From: Platycnemis pennipes
Lineage: Eukaryota; Arthropoda; Insecta; Odonata; Platycnemididae
Assembly: GCA_933228895.1 (NCBI GenBank)
Contig: OW121857.1
Location: 79,479,672 to 79,543,671 of the forward strand
DNA: 64,000 nucleotides
Direction: 5' to 3'
Both the position numbers and the translations under genes were made by a program. Below are positions 57,277 to 64,000 of the stretch, piece after piece. Each line of letters opens with the position of its first letter. Position 1 is the stretch's first letter. The notes under the pieces are model-generated. The model did not search any database. It saw only the letters and a list, made by a program, of their open reading frames with translations, and had not been told where the DNA came from.

Positions 57277-58219
57277 CTAATTTTTTCTGAAACTCAACTT
57301 GCTCTCTTTTCCCACGATATTTTAGTTTCTGGCGAAAATAATATTCCAGTGGATGCTGTTTTTCTAGATTTCAAAAAAGCTTTTGACAAGGTGTCTCATA
57401 GCAAACTAATTTTGAAATTAAAATCTTATGGGCTAGACAGTAAAATTATATCATGGATAAGCGATTTTCTACATGATCGGGTCCAAGGGTTGTTTTGGAC
57501 GGTGTTACCTCACCGAAAATTGAAGTCACTTCGGGTGTCCCACAAGGTAGTGTGATAGGTCCACTCCTATTCCTTCTGTACATTAATGATATCAGTAAGG
57601 TGGTAAAAAGTAAGCTTCGTCTATTTGCAGTTGACGCAGTTGTGTACAGGGAAATTCTAAGCCCAAACGATAAGCAATATTTAAATGATGACCTACAAGC
57701 AATCGAAAATTGGTGTGATACATGGCAGTTAGAATTCAATTTTAAAAATGTGTAGTAATGAATTTTTGGAAAAAGAATAATTCTCCTCCTAGCACATACA
57801 AAATAAGTAATAATGAAATAACAAATGTGGAATCCATTAAATATCTTGGAATAAGACTGACACATGATCTTTCCTGGGGTAAACATATACTTGAAATAAT
57901 GGGTCAAGCTAATCGTAAACTGGGTTTCATCAAAAGAGTATTGGGTAAATGTGACGATCATGTACGAGAAATCAGCTACTTTTCCCTTGTTAGACCTCAT
58001 TTGGAATATGCTGCCAGTGTATGGGATCCCTACGAAATCGGTATAAGTAATAAACTTGAACGTGCGCAGCGAAGATCGGCAAGATTTGTAAAGGGACGAT
58101 ACGATAATTATATTAGCGTAACCAGTCTATTAAATGAATTGAAATGGGAATCATTGTCAGATCGCTGGTTGAAATTTAGACAATCTCTTAAACAAATTCC
58201 AAGGCAATATTTTCAGTGA
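57277..58219 (+). pseudogene. LINE-A reverse transcriptase (Jockey/CR1-type), inactivated
   Basis: RT blocks in order: FLDFKKAFDKVSH, then after a frameshift near 57490 TSGVPQGSVIGPLLFLLYIN, then the catalytic block as LRLFAVDAVVYR. The expected FADD is FAVD, GTT at 57630-57632 replacing an Asp codon. A second frameshift near 57745 leads to VESIKYLGIRLTHDLSWGKH, HLEYAASVWDP and RRSARFVKGRYDN. A premature stop at 58219 truncates the tail. The two frameshifts and lost Asp make it dead. Confidence 0.9.
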
Positions 58220-58629
58220 TGATGTTAAAAATATTTTACGAACCCCAACTTACTATGGCAGACTGGACCATAATCATAAAATTAGAGAAATTGATTGCCG
58301 AACCAACCTATTCAAAATGTCCTTTTTCCCTCGAACATTTAGAGATACGAATAACGGTAAATATGTCCTATCGGAGAGTAGCAATGAATAGCATTGGTAG
58401 CTGTATGTTGGTATGAGTACTTAAAGCTAACCCTACTAACAGAATGTTTTTGCATGTTTGCTTTGCAATTTCTATGTTTTTTTAAATAGTGTAGTTCTGA
58501 CTACTATATTAATACTATTCCTTTTTTATGCATGATATGTAGTGCATGTATGGTGAGAAATCACCCTCTGCCACACACCCTTGTGGTGGCTTGCAGGGTA
58601 TTATGTAGATGTAGACGTAGATGTAGATA
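57277..58629 (+). mobile_element. LINE-A, longest copy in the window
   Basis: A 1.35-kb copy running from the RT domain (SETQLALFSHDILVSGENNI) to the terminal block CCCTCTGCCACACACCCTTG and TAGATG/TAGACG hexamers at about 58604-58629. It is inserted in the Helitron. Same subfamily as 8704-9157. The flank just upstream holds a duplicated ACCTCTATACATAATAC (57234 and 57252), not a clear target duplication. Confidence 0.92.
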
Positions 58630-58873
58630 TTCATATTCTATGTGGCCCGTCTCTCGTACTGGTAAGAAAACTTTTTTTACGGTTCTTAACATTACCCGAG
58701 AAACGCCACGAGGCGGTGACCGTTATTCGTTTCCCTTTTTTAACTCCTTTTTCAAACCTTAAGAAAGATCATACACGGGACCCTTGGGACTCTGAGCCCC
58801 TCTTATATAGAATTTATTTCTACTTGTTATCATGGGCCTGCAGAAAAACGTGATATTTAAGTGCTACAGGCTT

Positions 58874-58902
58874 GAATGTCCTATGAAAGTTAAAGGACAT
58901 TC
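58874..58902. repeat. Perfect 9-bp hairpin inside the Helitron
   Basis: GAATGTCCT (58874-58882) and AGGACATTC (58894-58902) form a perfect stem with an 11-base loop. It lies in the Helitron interior, not at a terminus. Confidence 0.6.
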
Positions 58903-59674
58903 ACGCCGATCTCTGGTTGTCAAGGAAATATGCTATTGTTGATTTCAGAGAAAAATGTGAATTTTTCAGCTAAAAATATGATTTTAAGACAAATACTAAG
59001 CGTAATAGAAAATTGATTGAAATAATTAGAAACTTCATTTATTCAGCCATCCGATAAAAAAAATCAAGCCCTCTGTCTTGAATGAAAGTACTTTAAATAA
59101 GAAAAAAATGAGACCACTGCACCGAACTCAATGCCAGTGACCTAAGGGGCTTTTGGGGACCGTAAGGGTATTTTAACAGAGCCTATGTTCTGCCCAGACA
59201 CATTTCCTATCTACATACCAAATTTCAGCTCAATCCGTCTTGTAGTTTTTGCGTGATTGAGCAACAGACAGACAGACACCATTACATTTTTATATATTAG
59301 TATAGATAATTTTGGTCTAAATGTTACAATATTTGACAAAATCCTTAAATTATATTTACATTTGTTGGATACACTTGGCATATTACCTTTTCTGTTATAA
59401 AACATTTTTAGGACCTAAAATAAATAAAATGCCTTAGTGGCAGCAATCTAAAGACCACAAACAACGGGAAAGTGTGTTCATAAGAGTTTTTTAGATAGGT
59501 AGTATGATAAAATTTTCTTGCAAATCTAAGTACTGAAATATATCCCCAAAACTACATAACAAATAATTGTTTTCTTGTTGGTTGTAGCAACTGTATAATA
59601 ACGTTATATTTTTATCGTAACGTCTCGCACTCCCAGGATTATGTACGCCGCCCTTAAGAACCACTGCTCTAAAG

Positions 59675-61742
59675 CAATGCGCATGATGCCTGCGGCAATA
59701 ATTACATCGCTTGGCTTTCGATATTACGGCTTAATATTTCCTTCGGCCCTCTTAAATTTATGGGTTAGTCACAACATTATTTTCCACTATCATGAGCTTT
59801 CGTCGTCCGTTTTACCGAGTGCGTTTTATCTTCGCGTTTTAATTTATAAAAAATACATTTTACAGGCATCCTTCGTTCCCTCGGAGTGTAATTTATTTAT
59901 TGCAGGAGTAAACTGATTTAAATCATAATCGCCTTCCGCTTTTTTTGTCTCAAAATCCATCTCATTAAAAACGTATTACCTATTCTGTTCGAAATTTTCT
60001 TAATTGGCTCGTACTGGGTGATATTACTCGAGAATCAGGAGCCTCAGAAATAAATGATAAAAGATTCATCCACTCCCTCAATATATACAAAAAAAAGACT
60101 ACTACTCTCCATTTTATAAGCATCTCAACAGTTGTTCTATACACATTAAGCCACTTGTACTTCTTATTTCATCAAGCGGCTTTATCGGTGCTATTTATAA
60201 AATGTAGTTCACCCTACCACCAAATATTCTTAATGAAGTGAATAAATGAAGTGAATTTTTTTCCAGTTCTTTCTCTGGACAGGATGAACGATAAGCCGCT
60301 TGTCTGAAAACAGGATTTCCAATTGCTCCGTAATTTTTTACTCTCCTATTTGAGTCCCTGTCTGTTCGTGTTTATTATCTCTGCGTAGCTCTCGGCTCCA
60401 AGGGAGTATTTAAAAAAAATATGAAAGATTGGAGATGTGATCCTTCACATATTTTTTCGTCAAAAAATGACTGGTAAGGAAGGCACATTTTGAGCTGTAA
60501 TTCTACTATTCCCATCCAGCAGCAAGTTGTCTGACACTTTTTCCATGGGATAGGATTGCGATCAAAACGGATGTTGCTATGTGATTGACGAGGGAGTTTG
60601 GTTTTACTGTGCTTTTCGATTTCTCTTCTTGGGCTGGCAAATATATTCGGACCCTCAAAAACATGGGCGTAGATAATGGCGGGCCATGGTATTAGAATTA
60701 AGAGTAATTAGAGCTTGGTAGTGGTACTTGCTATCTCCGTTCGGTGCGCTATTGTATCCTCACCTCCTGTTCTCATATCCTTGCGGTATCCTTCTTCTCA
60801 GTTCATTTGCCTGAGAAAGACGCCCCCGCATACCTCTTCACCTGATTAATTAACTCCCTCCATCCATTATCACCCAATTTTCTTTCAAAATGCCGCCTGT
60901 TTGTTTGCATCTCACCATTCACCTCCCCGTCCCAAAAGTCCACACACCTTCCTTGGCACGTTACCCAGAAAATCTACCAATTTCATCGATTCGGCTTTCC
61001 CCGTCTCTCCCTCTTGTTCTCTTGGGCTCGTCTTCTCCTCTGGTATAATGTGCCCCTACGCACTACCGAAAGATGTTTTGCCTTCTAGAGAGGTTCAGCG
61101 TTTATTAATTTCTGATTTTACTCATTATAATGAGGGGAAAGTGGTATTCTCTAAGCCTAAATTGGATTGAAATTTGAAATTAAGTACTTTAATTAACTCT
61201 TATGTTTCAGAAATGAATTTATAAAGAGAACAATTTTAGATAATAAATAAATTAGGGATAAATTCATGATCGCTGACTAACAAATAATTTGTGATTTTCT
61301 CTATTATTTATTTTCTGTTATTATCTATCAGACGATGTCATCTTAGTGTCGAAACCGGTATTAAGAAAATGAATTGGTGAATATTGAATGACTTTTTATT
61401 TATTGAAGTACTTTCATGTTCTTCTTCGTTGGTATATCCTTTACCGTACCTTAAATAGGTATATTTTAACTGCTCATTAAATAAGGTTTTTCGTCATATC
61501 TGAGACGGTGTGTCTTTGAGTATGCGTATTTAATCTATTATAGTTGGCTCTGTCGTAAACAAATTAGGTTCAAGAAATCCGTTAAATTGATTAGTTTACA
61601 GTTCTGGAGAGTGTGGTAACCAATCAGGCGCCTCAGTGAAGAGAACATTTTAACTCTCCATTATTGCAACTCGATTCATTTTTCACTTACATCAATTATG
61701 AAGAGTTTTTTCACAGAAGATAAAAGTTATAGGAGAGCCCTC
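59675..61742. other. No recognised gene
   Basis: Frames 59641-59916 and 60901-61170 (+) have no domain. At 61329-61358 (CAGACGATGTCATCTTAGTG, then TCGAAACCGGT) a sequence resembles the layout of the hammerhead motif at 24494 but lacks the U of CUGAUGA. Confidence 0.45.
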
Positions 61743-62093
61743 AAAGATGGGCTGTACACAACCCACATTTTTCCATAATTCTTTCACAAAAATTGTAGAA
61801 AAACCAGGTGTTTTATGATTTATAATTAGTAAATATGGTATATTTGTCCCTTTTTCTCACTAAATGAAGCCAGTTTTCTATCCGAATAGGAAATATTTTG
61901 TAAAATTTTTTTTTTATAAAAAAAATTTTGAAAGATGGGCTGTACACAACCCACATTTTTCCATAATTATTTCACAAAAATTGTAGAAAAACCAGGTGTT
62001 TTATGATTTATAATTAGTAAATATGGTATATTTGTCCCTTTTTCTCACTAAATGAATCCAGTTTTTTATCCGAATAGGAAATATTTTGTAATC
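61743..62093 (+). repeat. Tandem duplication, 188-bp period
   Basis: 61743-61906 and 61931-62093 are near-identical (about three or four differences over about 163 bases). The linker (about 61907-61930) is a T-run then an A-run, nearly self-complementary. No coding. The similarity implies a recent event or ongoing homogenisation. Confidence 0.92.
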
Positions 62094-64000
62094 TAAATGG
62101 TTTTACAAAATATTTTACTGTCTAAAATTCTTCAGTAAGTAAAATTAAAAAGCCCAACGCCGATAGAACGATTTTTATTGAACAAACCATGGAAATTCCA
62201 GAGCCAGTTTTACATTCATAATGGCTCATTAACGCTATTCTAAATAATTGCATGAACATTTATTTGCGTGCGAGAGAAGATTGTTCACTTTCGTACACTA
62301 CTAGGTAAAATAATTTATTAATCTCTGATGGCATAAGTAAGAACGCAGCTTATAAAAAATAAACGATTGCGATGGTCTTACAATTAGTGAAGAAATTGCA
62401 AAAAGACAAGCCTCATCCAATCTTCCATCTTGGCCGTCACTCACGAGAATCGAAAATAAACTTTTTTTACGGAAGAGTACAGCTATTAGTGCTTAATACC
62501 CTTTTCGAGAAAATTATCGCTCCTAACTTAAGTATTCTTTAGCCCTCTGCAGTAAAAAAAACTCTTTAAATACGCCTCATAATTTTCGTGAAGAACCTCT
62601 TTCACTTTTGGCCGACGATGACTTTCTCTTAACAGTCACATCCTCTTTATATTTTTATCCCAGTTTTTTCCTCTAACAAATACAATCAGCGCCAATTTCT
62701 CTCCCTTCCCCCTAGCGCAATTTTTATCCCATTCGCTTTCCATTCACCCCCGCGGCTCCTTTTCTGTTACCGATCCCAAAAACCCTTCCGGTAACAATGG
62801 GAATCCCATCCCTCTTTCCTTAGCCCAAACTTTTATCCATCATCTGGACTCCGTCTTCCTCCCTATCCCCTTCCACTTTTCCTCTCCTCTCTTCCATCCC
62901 GCAACATTCTTTCTCTCACCCTCGGATACCCTTTTCATTCTCTTTCTCCCTATCTTTCCTTTTTCACTGACCCGACTCCTCCTGTCCCTTCCCTACCCAA
63001 ACCCTGAAACCATTTTCCCCATTCTAATGCCGTCGCTACACACGCGCGCGCGCAGGCTCTTTCAAACGCACGCATGGCTACGGAAAAAGGAGAATTTTAT
63101 CGATCCCGAGTCCAACACCAACACGGGCTCCGGTAATTGGAAGTCGCGCCTCCTCTCCACATCAACGAACGAGCCCTCCTATATCCTTTCCACCCCCTTC
63201 TTCCTGAACTCCCGTTCGCCACCCTTCACAGCCACCCTCCACCCAGGCGAGATCCAGCCCCCCCCTCCCCCAAACCACTCACTCTCCTTCCTTTCGGAAG
63301 TCTGCACCGACGGAGTGCGATACTCTGTTCCAGAGCATCGCGTTCGATTCGACTTGACCAACCGTAAATCGAGAGTGCGCCACTGCAGAGAGTCGATCGC
63401 TCGCGAGGACCGCGTGAATCGTCGACCTCAGCTGGAGGAAACAGATGAAATGAAAACCGATAAGAATTGCTAAGGCTGAGGAAACTACAGTACGCTCATA
63501 ACTCACTCCACATAATTGCGGGTTTTTGGATTGATATGTATTTCTAAAGAGAGAATTATTGTGGTGGATTCGGAATTAAAATGTGGGAGGAAATAATTCC
63601 CGAGATTTCTTCAATGGAGCCATTCAGCTACATGAACATTGATATTCTTCCATCTGGTGTTATTTCTTGGTAAGATGGATATGACATATGGGGATATGAC
63701 ATTCACTTGAAACCAGAGTACACGTCAATTTTCTAATCGTGCTCCTAATTAAATTAGATTACAAAAATTTCTCACGTGATATCCAATGCTCTCTCCACGC
63801 AAATGTACGGATCATTTAAAAAATTAAGAAATACATTTTCAATTGGAAGCGCCACGTTAAGACATGTTTTATAGGTAAACTTCCAATATAACACTGGCGA
63901 TCATGCACTAATTTTAAAAGTTCAGCATATGTATAATGTATTTGGCAAAACAAGTTCTTCAGAATGTCGTTATTAAATGTGTAACTGCTTTGTAACATCA
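62094..64000. other. No recognised gene; pyrimidine-rich tract
   Basis: 62560-63270 is largely C/T on plus. The 148-codon frame 63027-63473 spans a CG-dinucleotide run and Pro-rich stretches without a recognisable domain. It has opposing frames at 63179-63361 and 63279-63506. I do not call it, but it is the most gene-like open frame outside transposons here. Confidence 0.4.

Larger units (their letters stand above)
56208..59306 (-). mobile_element. Helitron, internally deleted, with LINE-A inside
   Basis: The minus-strand 5' end reads A|TCTATACTAATATATAAAA at 59306, a Helitron-like TC start. The helicase C-terminus lies downstream on the same strand at 56290-56600. A candidate 3' end is CTAG|T at 56208-56211. 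However, I see no convincing terminal hairpin next to it, so that boundary is tentative. The Rep domain and most of the helicase are missing. Confidence 0.65.
55733..59674. mobile_element. hAT-type element hosting a Helitron and a LINE
   Basis: The ends are TAATGGTTCGTAACCC (55741) and the inverse of CAGTGGTTCTTAAGGG (to 59666). They are flanked by CTCTAGAG (55733-55740) and CTCTAAAG (59667-59674), an 8-bp duplication with one mismatch. Inside, 56034-56110 and 59450-59532 are inverted copies (ACTTAGATTTGCAAGAAAAT and GAACACnCTTTnCCGTTGTT). Without the Helitron interior the hAT part is about 830 bp and has no transposase frame. Confidence 0.75.

Noticed and set aside
63027..63473. 148-codon plus frame with a start codon
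   Set aside because: Pro/Ser/Thr-rich in a pyrimidine-rich tract, overlapped by two minus frames, no domain recognised; transcript evidence would be needed.
1..64000. CRISPR arrays, bacterial operons, phage or plasmid genes
   Set aside because: No regularly spaced repeats, no ribosome binding sites with long ORFs, and the repeat content is eukaryotic.

Overview
The window looks like non-coding, repeat-rich DNA from an animal nuclear genome, most likely an arthropod. This rests on the mix of non-LTR retrotransposons with microsatellite tails, tRNA- and 5S-derived SINEs, a Helitron, hAT-type termini and short foldback elements, and on the absence of any long host reading frame. I cannot name the species. 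I found no convincing host protein-coding gene: almost every open frame is short, low-complexity, or lies inside a transposon. Small exons of a large intron-rich gene could still be hidden here.

Four repeat groups dominate. (1) A Jockey/CR1-type LINE ('LINE-A'), about 16 mostly 5'-truncated copies, whose 3' end has a conserved block (CCCCTGCCACACACCCT ... GGTGGCTTGCAGGGTAT) followed by TAGATG hexamers. (2) A tRNA-derived SINE ('S1'), about 320-350 bp, more than 20 copies or fragments, with pol III A and B boxes, a core near GGATGGGACGTTAAACCGTGG, and a pyrimidine-rich 3' part. (3) An RTE-like LINE with a GAT-triplet tail, six copies. (4) Assorted DNA elements: a nested hAT/Helitron block, a hAT MITE, a TTAA-flanked MITE, two other inverted-repeat MITEs, a foldback carrying a hammerhead-like core, and a palindromic tRNA-headed family.

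Layout: 1-5 kb has LINE-A and S1 fragments and a G-rich tract. 5-8.7 kb is unassigned AT-rich DNA. 8.7-20.6 kb is dense in LINE-A and S1, with two S1-in-S1 nests, one palindromic family (two copies) and an intact LINE-A C-terminal frame. 20.6-32 kb has a MITE, the hammerhead-bearing foldback and an S1 cluster at 26.7-27.5 kb. 32-40 kb has two MITEs and RTE-like copies. 40-44.8 kb is mostly unassigned, with a long purine/pyrimidine-asymmetric tract. 44.8-55.2 kb has RTE-like, LINE-A, S1 and a 5S-derived SINE. 55.7-59.7 kb is a three-level nest (hAT > Helitron > LINE-A). 61.7-62.1 kb is a fresh tandem duplication, and the end is pyrimidine-rich.

No operon-like or pathway logic exists here: the elements interact only by nesting and by presumed parasitism of non-autonomous copies on LINE or transposase machinery. 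All family calls come from reading the sequence by eye; no database search was possible. Boundaries of degenerate copies are approximate (tens of bases).
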